A stretch of 64,000 bases of DNA from Rhinopomastus cyanomelas. Lineage: Eukaryota > Chordata > Aves > Bucerotiformes > Rhinopomastidae. The notes beneath the pieces are model-generated. The model saw only the letters and a program-made list of their open reading frames with translations, did not search any database and was not told the DNA's origin. A program made the position numbers and the translations under genes. The first letter of the stretch is position 1; each line of letters opens with the position of its first letter. This document shows, one piece after another, positions 1 to 11,673 of this stretch. The stretch lies in contig VXBP01001155.1 of NCBI GenBank assembly GCA_013400115.1, positions 496,001 to 560,000 of the forward strand, written 5' to 3'.

Positions 1-3000
1 CAGCCTTGAAGGAGCTAGGGAAAAACATGTGTGGAATAGGAGTTAGGAGAGTGTGAGATGCCACAGCTGTTGAAGAGTGAATGAACTGTGGATAAACTTG
101 CTTCCTCTCCTTGCAGGCAGTGCTACTACTCTTAAGCCTTATGGATAGTATTCATCTTGAATAGCTTCAGAGCAGACAGCACAGATGTCTGCAAGTACTC
201 AACGTAGGCCCTCTTTATAATTCATAAAGGGCACCTTGGAGTGCAATTGTTCTAGTTCTAAAACAGGCATCTAAAATAGCCCAGAAAAATCATGTCTCAG
301 AAGTATAATATCGACCATTTACTGGATTTGAAATTGATCTATCAGATCCATGCTCAGTATGCTTTACAATAATTTGTGCATATATAAGTGCCTTCATTGC
401 CTATGTCATCTTGAGGAAGGGTCTCAAAAAGATTTGCAGACATAAGAAATAAGAACAGATGGTCTAACAGCTTCATCTGGCAATGACTAACATTTACATA
501 TGAGACTTACTCAGGACTGATGCCTTTATCTTCTAAGTAATTGAACAGCTTCTTAACAGGACAGCTGGAAAGACTGGTGAGCACACTTCCATTATTTCAG
601 ACACAGCAGCCTTGATATGAGACACAACAGAGGAACTGATTTTCCTGGCATAAACATTTTTTGTGATCCCAAAATCAAATGGAAACAAGAAGAAAGAAAA
701 AATATGTTAAGTACAGTATTACCAAAAACAAAACCACCCCAGAATTTGTTTCTGTGTTCCTTTTCCTTATTACAGTGAATTGTAAGGTTTATATACCAAT
801 GAAGCAGGAATAAATTGGAAGTTAAATTGCTAGTGATGGAAAAAGAAGATGGACATAAATACTCCTTTAACAGAGAAAGAATAAACCTTGCAGCATCTGA
901 GCCACCTCATTCTCTACTAGGTGCCAAAAGTAAACCCAGTAAAGCAATTTTGATTGAAGATCCTGGTAAACAGATTCAGGAAAGATGGAATCACTCCTAT
1001 AAATCTTGGTACTGATCATGATACATGGATAAATTTGGAGTTGATGCCAGGACTGAAGATTTCCATGTGTGCAGAACCTAGGAGGTTCTCTGACCTCATA
1101 TTAAAATAATTCCAGTACAGGTATACAGATAGTAAGAGAGCTCTAATATGAGAGTTACTATTTGCATCAAAGGAAGCTGGCTCATGCTGGGAGCTTGGTT
1201 CTTAAGAAGTTCTTGAAAATGTTGGTAGAGGAGTGTTTTTATTTTTGTGGATTTGTGGTAGACATCTACCTTTATGTACCAGGGTAAGTTTTTGGCAAAG
1301 AGGAAGATCTGGGAGCTAAAAATACTGAGAGCTGCTCCAGGGAAGAGGCATAAACTATAATGAACAGACAAGTTACATTGAGAAAAATACTTATCAAAGA
1401 TAGGTGGGCACTTAGATTCAAAGCAGATCTCAGCAATGGGAAACAGGAAGAAATATGGATGACAAGAATATCCTCAACCAGTACTGCTGCTCAACATGTT
1501 TGGCACAAAACCACTGCCCTGCTTTCTGGGTCTCTGGGCTTGGCCTAACTGAATGACCAAAGCAATTCAGGCTGTCCTGCAGAGATTTACTTAACTATCA
1601 GTAAGTTACAGCTATCAGTCTGACTGAGGTGAAACTTTCCTGCCTTTTCTCTAGTGAAGGTAGGCAACAACACATCTCTTCTGCAAACAGCAAAGAGGAA
1701 GGAAGATGTTCTGCATCTTAACTATCCTTTGTAGACCTAACAGGATTCATGCTCTATGCCAGATATGTTCACCAGCCATACTCTGGCTTTTTTGAAAGGG
1801 GAGTATTCTGTCACTGGTCCTATCTAGATGCGGTTAATTTGCTTCTGAGACCACCAAAAATACACTTTCTCCTTCAACTTCCCTGCATGCTAGATATTCA
1901 TAATTTTAGCTTCTCTACCTTAGGGAGAAAAACTACCTACCAAGTTTTGCAACCAAGCCATCAAGCTGTATATCTGACGTGTGTGGTAGAACACGCTGAA
2001 CCAAATGGTAAGGGATCTGCATGATCAGAGAGTTAAGAGACAGAAGGTGCAATGATATATTTGAGCACTAGGGATCTGATGCCTGACAGGCAAAGGATTG
2101 TATATAAGTTTCCCTGTGAGTCCTGGCATTTTCCAGACATAAAGGTGAGACATATTCAGCCTAGGTTTGGGAGTATGGATTTATATAGTGCAGACAAACA
2201 CATCTGCTGCATGTGTAGTCCTCTAGCTTTGGATTAAACAATGTGGGACAAGAGGGGAACAGAGAGAAATTTGTTGTACCCAGGTGGTTTTCTTAATGAA
2301 AGATTATTTTGCCACTGGAGACAAGGGAGAGTTCGAATAGTTCCCAAACTTGCCTTAAAACCTAAGTTCACTCAGGCAGTCAGCATGTGAGCTGGAAAAA
2401 AAACAATGAAAATTGTCAGTGAATAGAACTTTCTTCTTCGCCAGGTCCATGACAGCTGAATGAAGTGTTTGGCATGAATGCCAAACAGTAAACAAATACT
2501 CTTCCAGAGCAAAGTGCATAGCTCAGTAGGCAACAAACTGTGGTTTTCTTTTTTGTTCTGTCATGAGAACGAAGAAACTCCACCTTCCGCGAGCCCCATC
2601 TCTTGTGACTATGTGCCTATAAATTGTTCCAAATTGTCCAGTTTTGAGATAGGTCTACATGAAATCTATTAAGTTTTGATTAGAGTATAAATAGGAATCT
2701 TTAACTTTCAAGTAGAGGAAAGGCAGAATGATTAGGTGAAATATGATGAAAAGAAAAGGCTTTCAATTCAGTTTCTCACTGCCGGCAAGGACTGTGCTGT
2801 CAGGGCTTTTGGACAATGTGTTGATTGCCTGAGTAACAGAGAAGTCAGCAATTCCTTTCTGGTCCTCAGGAAGTTGTCTTTTTGTGTCAAGGCCCTGCTT
2901 CTGGTGCCTTTCTTCTCTCAGTAACTTCGTTGGTCTACAAGTTCATCATTGCTTTTATGACCCTCTCTTTACTGCCTGTTGAAGCAGAAAGCCCGCAGAA

Positions 3001-4410
3001 TTTTGTGGGGCAGGCCTAATAACTCTACAGGGAAGGAGAAGTCTCCCCCCTGCCACTTGACCCATTCGTTCTCTTTTTAAAAAAAAAAAATCCCCTAAGT
3101 TCAAACATATAAAACAGATCAAGTACATTTGTGAAAAACAGCTTCAGCAGCCTTCAGTTTGCAACTGTTCCCTGCTGGGTCCTCAATCAACAGCAATAAT
3201 GAACATGAAACTGAAGAAAACATCTACATCAGAACATCTCTGTAAGTTTCACAAGAAAAAACACCTAATGCTGGTCTTTCACTATCTACTGAATGTATGA
3301 AGCCAAATATCCTCAGGCTTAAGGAAAGTTTGTGTTTGTAGATTAACTTTGTGAGTTATAGCCAGCTCTGATTAGCAGCCAGACTTTCTGTGTTGGCCCC
3401 TCACAGATGATGTGTTGCAAAAGCAACACTGAGATATTGCTTCTTCCTCACATTTTCCGAGTATTTTTGGTTTCCTCTTCATATGTCATCACAGCTGGCC
3501 ACTTCCCTTACAGTTTTGGAGGCAGATATACCTTGGATGCAGATGTACATTCAGATTGCTTGGCAGCAGAAGGTGCATTGCTGAAGCCAGGAGAATAAGA
3601 TTAGAAGGTGAAATGAACATACGTTTTTATCTCTCAAATAAAGATTGGCTTCTTAGTACTCTAACTGCAAAACTTTGGAACCTCCAAAGGGCCTTGGAGC
3701 TAAGAAATTATAATTTCCGATAGGAGAAGGTGCATTCTTTTATCAAATTAAAGAATCAGGTACTTTCTACCATTTTTAGTACTTACTATAAACCAAACAG
3801 AACTATGAAACTCTATGAAACTTGTTTTTACCACTCAACAATAAAAACAAGTTGGACCGATAGGAATTTTGATCAACAGTTATTGAACAATAATAAAAAG
3901 AGGGGTAAGTGATCCTACAGGGTGTGAAACATCAGCGTAAGAATGTTCTGAGACAGAATGTGTGAGTAGCATGGTCTCTATTTCACAAATGTATTGAGTG
4001 ACTACTGAAAAGCCAATAACTGACATCAGTGCTCTGTTGAGGCCAACATGTGACTTTTCATTAATTACAATAGAGTGAGGACTGAAGCTTTAATCTTGCA
4101 ACAGTTGTGTTTCTACACACAAAACAGAAGTAGAATAATTCACCTTTCAGAACAACATTGCATATGCCCTGTATGTAAATATACAAAGAAGCAAATATTT
4201 AGAATGCTTTTAGGTCCCAATCTATCAATGTAATTAATCACATTTAGCATTAATCATATAAGTGCTTTAACTGATTTCCATTGAACTATTCTAAATATGA
4301 CAAACCTCCTTAAATACGGAAGTTAACACTTTGCAGGGACTTGTGGAACTTTAAGGATTTGTAGATATTCCCTTATCCTTAGCACAGAGATAGAAGAGAG
4401 TCAGACAAAT
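1..4410. other. Unique AT-rich DNA, no gene recognised
   Basis: No open frame here exceeds about 90 codons, and none resembles a protein family I know. No CR1 tail, LTR or RNA gene is recognised. The only low-complexity feature is an A12 run at 3079-3090. The stretch reads as ordinary non-coding vertebrate DNA; regulatory content cannot be judged by eye. Confidence 0.6.
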
Positions 4411-4472
4411 AGAATCATAGAATCCTAGAATCATCATGGCTGGGAAGGACCTCCAGGGTCCTCTCCTCCTTT
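4411..4472 (-). mobile_element. CR1 3'-end relic
   Basis: On the plus strand the sequence opens with three AGAATCAT-type octamers, then a degenerate GGCTGGGAAGGACCTCCAGGG, the reverse complement of a CR1 3' UTR. Only about 60 bp survive, so this is either a very short 5'-truncated insertion or an eroded copy. Confidence 0.75.
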
Positions 4473-5738
4473 GTAAAGAGAAGTGCAGTAAGAAAAGCAG
4501 TGCATGTTAAAGACGTTGTGCTGGGGATATAGAAATACTTGTGTTAGAAAACAAATCTCTGTTGATCTAGTCTCTGCAGACTTTAGAGTTACTCTATTCA
4601 GTGTTTGGCAGAAATATGTTTATGTCCCAGTATTTAGAAAAACATACAGACCTATGTAAACATCTCTCCACTATTTTGTTCTTGAAGCAATAAATTGTGC
4701 CTTAAGGCAGCAACAGAGTGTGCCTTGAGGCTCTGAGGAATAAAAGATTTACAGTTCAAGGTACAGCCTCAAGCATTATTGTCCATAATAGAACAGCAGG
4801 AGGTAGGAACTGCAGGCAAAATAATCATAGCCTGAAGCCAACTCAACTGCAAGAGGAAACAGGAGTCAGACAACATGAGAGAATCATAAGTAAGTAAGAG
4901 TGCAATGGTATTACAGCAAGGTATTCTTTGATTTGCGAAGTCGAGATGATGTAACTGTGATTCATGCATTAAGCTGACTAAGGAACTACAAAGAATTACA
5001 GAAAAAGCAATTTCCCAATAACATTCAAAGATGAAGTTAACAAGATTTGCAAACAAAACAAAGAAGAACAAGTTGTGTAATTGGAGCATGATTACAAGGC
5101 CAAGTACTCCGAAATTTGAACGAAAAGCATTCAGAAGTTTGTGTGCATGTGTTATAAGATGACCACTAATTACATGCATATTATTTCCTGGCTAGAAAAC
5201 CTTCCTTACTGAAACGTCCAAAATCACATTAATTGAACAAATATTTAGAAGCCTCTAATTTTGACAGGAAATTTTCACTTCTTCAAGACAGCATAATTGG
5301 TTTGGAATCTCTTTTAAAAAAAAACAAAACACAGGCAAATGAAAACAAAGCTAAATGCAACAGCCAGATGCAGATCGCAAGCCTGGAAAAACATAGCTGC
5401 TCACTAAAATTTTTCAAAATTATTTGAACTATAAAAAGGTTTCTTATAATGTGCAATAATAATGAGTCCTAGCTACAAGTAATCTTGTCAATCACATCTA
5501 AAAGAAATTATCTGTAACCATCCACTCTGGATTTTCTCTTCTTCTCATGGGCCATCTGTTGCAAGTACAAAGACTGTATATAAGTCCTACTCTACTTTAA
5601 TTTCATATTCTTTTCTGTAAAAATTCTTTTCATATCAAATATACAGTTATAATCACTGACTTCATAAGGATATGTGTGTCATCACAAGGGTTATCAAATC
5701 TGAAGTGTAGTTTATCAGTGCACAAGCATAGGCCCTCT
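4473..5738. other. Unique AT-rich DNA, no gene recognised
   Basis: A 136-codon minus-strand open frame lies at 4769-5179. It is leucine- and serine-rich with no domain I recognise and no splice or promoter context, so I treat it as a chance frame. Nothing else stands out. Confidence 0.5.
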
Positions 5739-5955
5739 AGAATTATGGAATTGTTCAGACTGGAAAATACCTTTGAGACTGATTCCAACCATTAACTCAA
5801 CTCTACAAAAGCCACCACTAAACCATGTCCTTAAGCTTCATATCTATACAACTTTTAAACATACGCAGCGTTCTCAATTCTGCTACCTTCCTGGCCAACC
5901 TGTTCCAATGCCTGATGACCCTTTCAATAAAGAAGTTTTTTTGTAATGGCAGATT
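5739..5955 (-). mobile_element. Old CR1 3'-end fragment
   Basis: The order of landmarks matches an older avian CR1 read backwards: AGAATTATGGAATTGTTCAG tail, TCCAACCATTAACTC, AACCATGTCCTTAAG, then CCTGTTCCAATGCCTGATGA and CCCTTTCAATAAAGAAGTT. Divergence is high and the reading frame is lost. This copy belongs to a different subfamily from the young copies that carry CAATCCCCCTGCCACAGCAGG. Confidence 0.8.
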
Positions 5956-6282
5956 ATGTGCCTTGTCTGAGTCTGTGATGTCTCAATCTGACTGAGATAT
6001 CTTAAACAAAGCATTTATATTTCCATACAGTAATTAGTTCTCCTAAACATAAGGATCCTCTAGAACTAGAATAATCAAACTGAATGGACACAAAAAGAGC
6101 AAGCCCTTCAACACCTAAGTAGTACTATGTTAAATAATATTGAACTACATTGAAATCTTGCAGACTTTTCAGTCACTTTTACTGTTTTCCAAAACAGTAT
6201 TATAAAAGCTCCCAACTTTTCTCCATCATTTGTTCTATATTTTCCCACACAGAGGAATAGAAAATTTCAAGGAACAAGTTGG
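5956..6282. other. Unique spacer between CR1 copies
   Basis: AT-rich sequence with no recognisable element or open frame. Confidence 0.5.
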
Positions 6283-6747
6283 ATCACAGAATAACAGAAC
6301 ACTAGGGATTGGAAGGGACCTCAAAAGATCTAGTCCAATCCCCCTGACACAGCAGGATCATCTAGATCAAGTCACACAGGCATATATCCAGGCAGGTTTC
6401 AAATGTCTCCGGAGAAGGAGACTCCAAAACCCCCCTGGGCAGCCTGTTCCAGTGCTCTGTCACCCTCACCATGAAGAAGTTCCTTCTCATATTCATGTAG
6501 AACCTCCTCTGTTTCAGCTTATACCCATTGCCCCTTGTCCTGTCATCAGATGACACTGAGAAGAGCCTGGCTCCATTCTCCTGACACTCACCACTCATAT
6601 ATTTATTTAATGAGGTCACCCTTCAGTGTCCTCTTCTCCAAGGTAAAGAGATCCAGCTCTTCAGCCATTCCTCATAAGAGAGATGTCTCACTCCATCATA
6701 CTTGTTGCTCTGCTCTGGACTCTCTCCAGCAGCTCCATGTCCTTCTT

Positions 6748-6976
6748 AGAATGACAATCACAATCATTCGGGTTGGAAAAGACCCTTGGGATCATCGACT
6801 TCAACCATCAACCCTACTCTACAAATTCACTCTAAACCAGCTCCCCCAGCACCACACCTAAGCAACTTTTAAACTCATCTGGGGATGAGGACTCAACCCC
6901 AAACCTGGGCAGCCCATTCCAGAAAGGCTTCTTGTAATGAAGCAGTTCTGCTGGGGTGAGAGACCACAGAGTCTCT
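6748..6976 (-). mobile_element. CR1 of another subfamily nested in the larger CR1
   Basis: The host CR1 runs to CCATGTCCTTCTT at 6747 and resumes at TTGAATAGAGGGCCCCAG near 6981. Between them lies a second CR1 3' end in the same orientation, with tail-side landmarks AATCATTCGGGTTGGAAAAGA, AACCATCAACCC and CTGGGCAGCCCATTCCAG. The host base string TTCTTgAAT appears on both sides (TTCTTAGAAT at 6743-6752 and TTCTTGAAT at 6977-6985), as expected of a short target-site duplication. Confidence 0.8.
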
Positions 6977-7088
6977 TTCTTGAATAGAGGGCCCCAGAAC
7001 TAAACACAATACTCCTGATGTGGTCTCACCATGGCAGAGTAGCAGGGGAGAAGAATGTCTGCTTCTGATCCATCCCAGGTCTCATGTA

Positions 7089-7270
7089 AAGAACAACTCC
7101 ACCACCTCATCTTGCTTACCTGACACTCCTGAAAAGGATATAGCCATCCATGACCACGTTCCAGTCGAGCGAGCTGTCCCACCATAATCATCTGACTGAA
7201 CACAGATTTCTAACTCCTTCTGCTTGTTCCCCACTCTGCAGACATTGGTGTGCAGGCATTTCAGGGAGTG
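7089..7270 (-). pseudogene. CR1 ORF2 endonuclease N-terminus, frameshifted
   Basis: The minus strand reads CLHTNVCRMGNKQKELE followed by CVQSDDY and, after frame changes, a segment corresponding to the GYRLFR and GGGVALYV blocks of the apurinic-like endonuclease of CR1 ORF2. This domain nicks target DNA to prime reverse transcription. Only the first third of the domain is present, and it is cut at the internal deletion near 7080-7090. The reading frame shifts at least once. Confidence 0.75.
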
Positions 7271-7387
7271 AGTTGAGTGCTCTTATTTCACCCTAGGAAG
7301 ATGGAAGGCCTCATCATCTTCATGAAGACCAGAGCTCTGTCCCACTAGTGCCCAACCAGCAACAATCCCACCCCGCTGTGAATCTAG

Positions 7388-7990
7388 TTTAAAGCTCTCT
7401 GAATTAGCCTTGCCAATTCCTGCCCCAGGACCCTTTTTCCCTTCTGAGGTAAACCTCTCCCATGTGTACCTGTCAGGCCTGGTGTCTTATAAAACCAGCC
7501 ATTAACAAAGAACCCAAATCCCTGTCTGTATCACCAGTGTTGTAGCCGGGCATTTATGGACTGAATCCTTTTATTCCTTCTAATGCAGCCCATGTCTTCA
7601 CCTGAAAATGGAGGAGAAGAAGAGAATATAGTTTGTGCCCCAGGCTCTTACCAACCATCCTAAGGCATTGAAGTCATTCTTCATTCTTCTCAGGCTACAC
7701 AATACAGCTTCATCCCCAGCAGTCTGGAATATTAGTAGTGGGTAATAGTAAGTTGATTTCACCAGGTTAGGGAGTGTCCTGGTGATATCTTTGATTCGGG
7801 CTCTAGATAGACTGCACACTTCCCTATGATGAAGGTCAGCTCTGCATATTGGGTGGACTCTCGGTTCCCTTCAGGAGTGAGTCTCCAATAACTAGTACCC
7901 TTCTCTTCTTCTTTGTGAAGGAGGTTGTTATATTACTGGAAGACCCACCCGATTTATGGGATTGTGATAGGACCTCCAGAATGGTTGTCT
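7388..7990 (-). pseudogene. CR1 ORF1 remnant, GDSL-esterase-like domain
   Basis: CR1 ORF1 encodes a nucleic-acid-associated protein with an SGNH/GDSL hydrolase-like domain. Here the minus strand near 7880 reads VIGDSLLKGTE, which carries the Gly-Asp-Ser block of that family. The 73-codon frame at 7819-7598 continues with RIKDITRTLPNLVK, STYYYPLLIFQ and ending FSSIF. A further segment near 7490-7388 reads GWFYKTPGL, then LPQKGKRVLGQELARLIQRA before a stop. In-frame stops separate the GDSL block from the 73-codon frame, so the gene is broken. The family assignment rests on the order and spacing of these motifs. The start of ORF1 is not recognised. Confidence 0.85.
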
Positions 7991-10900
7991 GTCAAATACC
8001 ATAACAGTTTCTGGTAAGTAGTAGAAATTGTATGCTGCACCCTTTCTGCTTAAGGTAGTGTGGGACACCAGGGAATGTGCAAGTAATGTGACATCTTCTA
8101 ACTCTTCCTTCTGGTGGGAATCTAATAGTTTAATATTTCATCTCTGACTGGATTAAGAGATTCAACAGTGACTATAATTGTTGTAAATACTTGGATGCTT
8201 GCCTAAATGCATTGCTATTCATTCATTTGCTTATAGAAGACATCAGGGATAGTTGTGAATTGACTATACTATCACAAAATAGCAGCATAATAAAGCTAAA
8301 TGTCAGTTGACTAGTAACCAAGAATAACCCAGTGATGTATTGGTAAATTTAGTGGGAATGCATCTCTTTCATCTGTCTGTCAATATTTCTGACTCTGTAC
8401 CTCTTTGTTTGTAGTCACCAGCTCTGATGTCATATATATCACAGCAGTTTACTACATAGCTTCCAAAGCACAGGACTCTCAGATGTGTTTTTACATTGCA
8501 GTCAAAATGTTCTTGTTTATTTGTTTATTTTCTGTTGTGCTAACAGTAAAGAAAGCTTTGAGCTAATTATCAGAAAACTTTGTAATGCAAAATTCAGTTT
8601 TTTAAAACCACACTCCTTGGAAATCTCATATGAAAATCCTGTGTGCACACTCCCAATGGAAACAATGTGATGGATTCAGGTAGCAGGCACCTGGGATGAG
8701 TAAATACTGTGTTTTCATACTTTTAAAAATCATGCTTTTGGCAAATGTACTAGGATTTCTTTGATTGTGAGGCACCATGTTAAATCAAAGTCATATTAAA
8801 TATTACTAACAGTAAGTCCTCGTTTGTTGAATCTCATATCATTAACAATATGTTTTGTGTCACTGTTTTGTTACATGGGTTAAGGCAAAGCACCGGGTAG
8901 TCTGAAACAAATGGTGTAACTGAAGCCAGAAAGCAGCAGCAACAACATGATCTTGTAAAAGGCACCACATTTCAGACAATCAGTTCCTTTCTAGAGCTTT
9001 GCAATTTGCACACAACCTTTTTGCATACTCGGGAGGAAGACAATAGACAGCAATCAACATGTTCTTTACCATTAATAATAGAGGCTCCCTAGGGAAAAAA
9101 TACAACTCCAGATTTTCACCAGGGGACACTTTTCTCAACACTATTAGAGCACTTTTTTATTGGTCCCATAGGGAGAGAATTAGCTCATCTATCATTCGTC
9201 CTCTTTATGCTGCTCATTTATACTTCTTGCCTGAGCAATGGAGAAAGATGAGAGGCAGAATTCCTTTCCTGCAGTGACTGCAAAGGAGTGACCTGGCCTG
9301 GTGGCTTAGTCCAGTCATTTAATTTTTGGAAGAGTAAAATAAGATGATTGCTAAACCTAACAATTTAAATAAACCTGTCTGGGACCCCACACCAGAAATT
9401 CTTCTGTCTCCACGCTTGGAAATGCGACATTTCATGTCTCTTATGCACAGACGAGCTGTTTCATTTTCTCTGAATTATGGCACATTTTACTTATCACTCA
9501 CCATTTTGCTGTAAAAATGAAAAAACACAGAAGTGAATGTGGTCTAAAGGAGTTCATGAAAACTGTATTTTGATGCACTTGTCACTAGAAGCTTTCAACA
9601 GTCAAAACAAGAAAGAATTTTGCTGGAAATCTGCTTACCATGCTATGAATACCTAAGAATATATCCCCATCTTTAGGAAGACAAGGTCTTTGGGTATTAA
9701 CAGAATTAATATATCTTTGTTTTCATTGGACTCTTGCACTGGAAAAGTTCACATATTTCACTGTCAGGAGTAGCGTAATACATATGTCTAACTATTTAAT
9801 ATTATATATCTAATATAATCTTTTCCAACATACACTCAATCAGTATGGAAATTAACATGGATTTTGTTTTTTGTTAAATTAAAAATCAAAACCATTCCAG
9901 GAAATTGTATGTTTCCCTTGAGATAAAATGGAACGTGACATTTCCCCCTTTGTCCTCCCAATTTTTTTTAATGAACAATGCCCGGTAGACCAGAGAGTGC
10001 CATATAAACTCAACAGTTTGCTGATGAACACAAAAATTATGAGAGCTCCTCTCAGGTCTGATCCATACTAGAACACCAGAAATGTCCATATAAATATATG
10101 GAAAAATGTTCCTATTTAATGAAAACTGGAACAGTACTTTCAAAACATATATTCTCATTTTTTATATCATTAGAAATTGTTTCCATCAGAATGCTCTAAG
10201 GATTTAACTGTTGCTTTTCTTTCAACTTTATTACTTCTTTGTAATTTGTTTTTCTCAACGATGCAATAGGGAGCCTGATGGCATTCTCACAGCCATGACC
10301 AGAAACTTTAGTTACCCACAGCATTTACTATGCCTTTGCATATTATACTTTGACAGCATAGAGAACCCAGGTGATGTTTCAAAAAGAACTCTGGAGTTCT
10401 TGGCAGCTCCTCAAATGTCTGTGGTTGGCCATCAATGGACAAGCAGTTTTCTTTATTAACTTTTCTGAGCATGAAAAGGTATTATGAAATACAACAAAGC
10501 TGGCTTTGTGAAACACAGGCCACTCTGATGATGTTTCATTTAATTCCAAATAATGTATCCTCTTTCAATTGTACAACATGGAAAAGTTGTTTTTGGTATT
10601 ATTAAAGAGTGTGCTAATTTTTAAATCTAACAGCAGACTTCACAAGAATAGAATTGAATTAAAATAACTGTAGGGGAAAAAAACCAGATTTTGTTGATGT
10701 ACTCCTTTAAACTACCAGTTGGAATGTAGGGACATTGAAAAGAGACACACGTTCCTGGCAGAACTTGTCTTTGCATTGTGATTTCCCTGGCTGAAAGGAG
10801 CACAATGGCCATTCCTGCTGATCACTGGACCCCTCATCTGGAATGAGTGTAGAGGCGACTTGACTGTTATTTGAAAAACATACAAAAGGAAATGTCAAGG

Positions 10901-11565
10901 CACTGGGTGATCAGCACATTTTCCCACTCCAGTGAGATATTCATCTTACTGAATGTTGTAGACAGAGGAGATTCCCAGACCCTTTTGCTTCAGGACCTTG
11001 TATGAGTCAGGTCTGTGAGACACTTCACAATGTGAAATAACAGGTTTTCCAAAATTTGTTTCCTGTCAGTGTTACAGGAAACAATGCACCAAATGGGTTT
11101 ACCTCCATCACAGGTTTCATTTTTATAAGACAAGGCATTGACAGTAGTAGATGGCTATAATAATAAACCTCAGTGTGTGACCTGTTTTATGCACTTCAAA
11201 AATGTAAGAGCACAGCAGGTTCTAAAATCTGATTACACACTGTCTACCTGACTGAACTCAAGTGAAATGCCGCACTAAAACACTTGATTCCTCCTTTGAA
11301 CAAAGCTGAAAAAGCCAAACGGATCAGTGTGGCTAACAGTGATCTACTTGACTTTATGCAAAATGATAATGATTAAGTATTTTCTAATTACTCTTGCTAA
11401 ATTATTGATTCCTTTAAATAATATATTATTATTAAATAAATTAATTACTAACCTATAAATCAGAGCAGTTGTCTGTCTTTTCCTACTCTCAAGTACTCGA
11501 TGTACTCATCTTTGTAAATTATCCCACCCAACTGAGAAGGCAACTTGAGAACAAAACTAAAATGT
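7991..11565. other. Unique DNA, no gene recognised
   Basis: No open frame exceeds about 90 codons and no repeat family is recognised. Composition is AT-rich, notably near 9770-9880 and 11380-11460. Confidence 0.55.
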
Positions 11566-11673
11566 TAAAAAGAGAGAGAAGAGAAAGAGAGGAAGGGAGG
11601 AAAGGAGGAAAGAAGAAAGGACAAAGGGAGGCAGGGAGTGAAGAAGGGAGAGAGGAAGACAGAGAGGGAGGGC
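11566..11673 (+). repeat. Purine-rich AG/GGAA tract
   Basis: About 108 bases of almost pure A and G, built from irregular AGAGAG, GGAAGGGAGG and AAAGGAGGAA units. A lysine/arginine/glutamate-rich open frame runs across it on the plus strand and a serine/leucine-rich one on the minus strand; both follow from the composition and are not genes. Confidence 0.9.

Larger units (their letters stand above)
6283..7990 (-). mobile_element. CR1 element with ORF1, internally deleted in ORF2
   Basis: Read on the minus strand, this is the most complete CR1 in the window. It starts inside ORF1 near 7990, passes the ORF1 stop at about 7387, crosses a spacer, and enters the ORF2 endonuclease N-terminus (about 7270-7089). 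It then jumps directly to the thumb-coding region of the reverse transcriptase and runs to the 3' UTR and octamer tail at 6283. The junction near 7080-7090 lies inside one open frame (7203-7000) that reads endonuclease-like residues and then LLPCYSAMVRPHQEYCV. About 2 kb of ORF2, including the catalytic reverse-transcriptase core, is missing. A second CR1 is inserted at about 6748-6976. The copy is non-functional. Confidence 0.9.

Noticed and set aside
4769..5179. 136-codon minus-strand open frame
   Set aside because: Hydrophobic and low in complexity, no family resemblance; consistent with chance in 64 kb.
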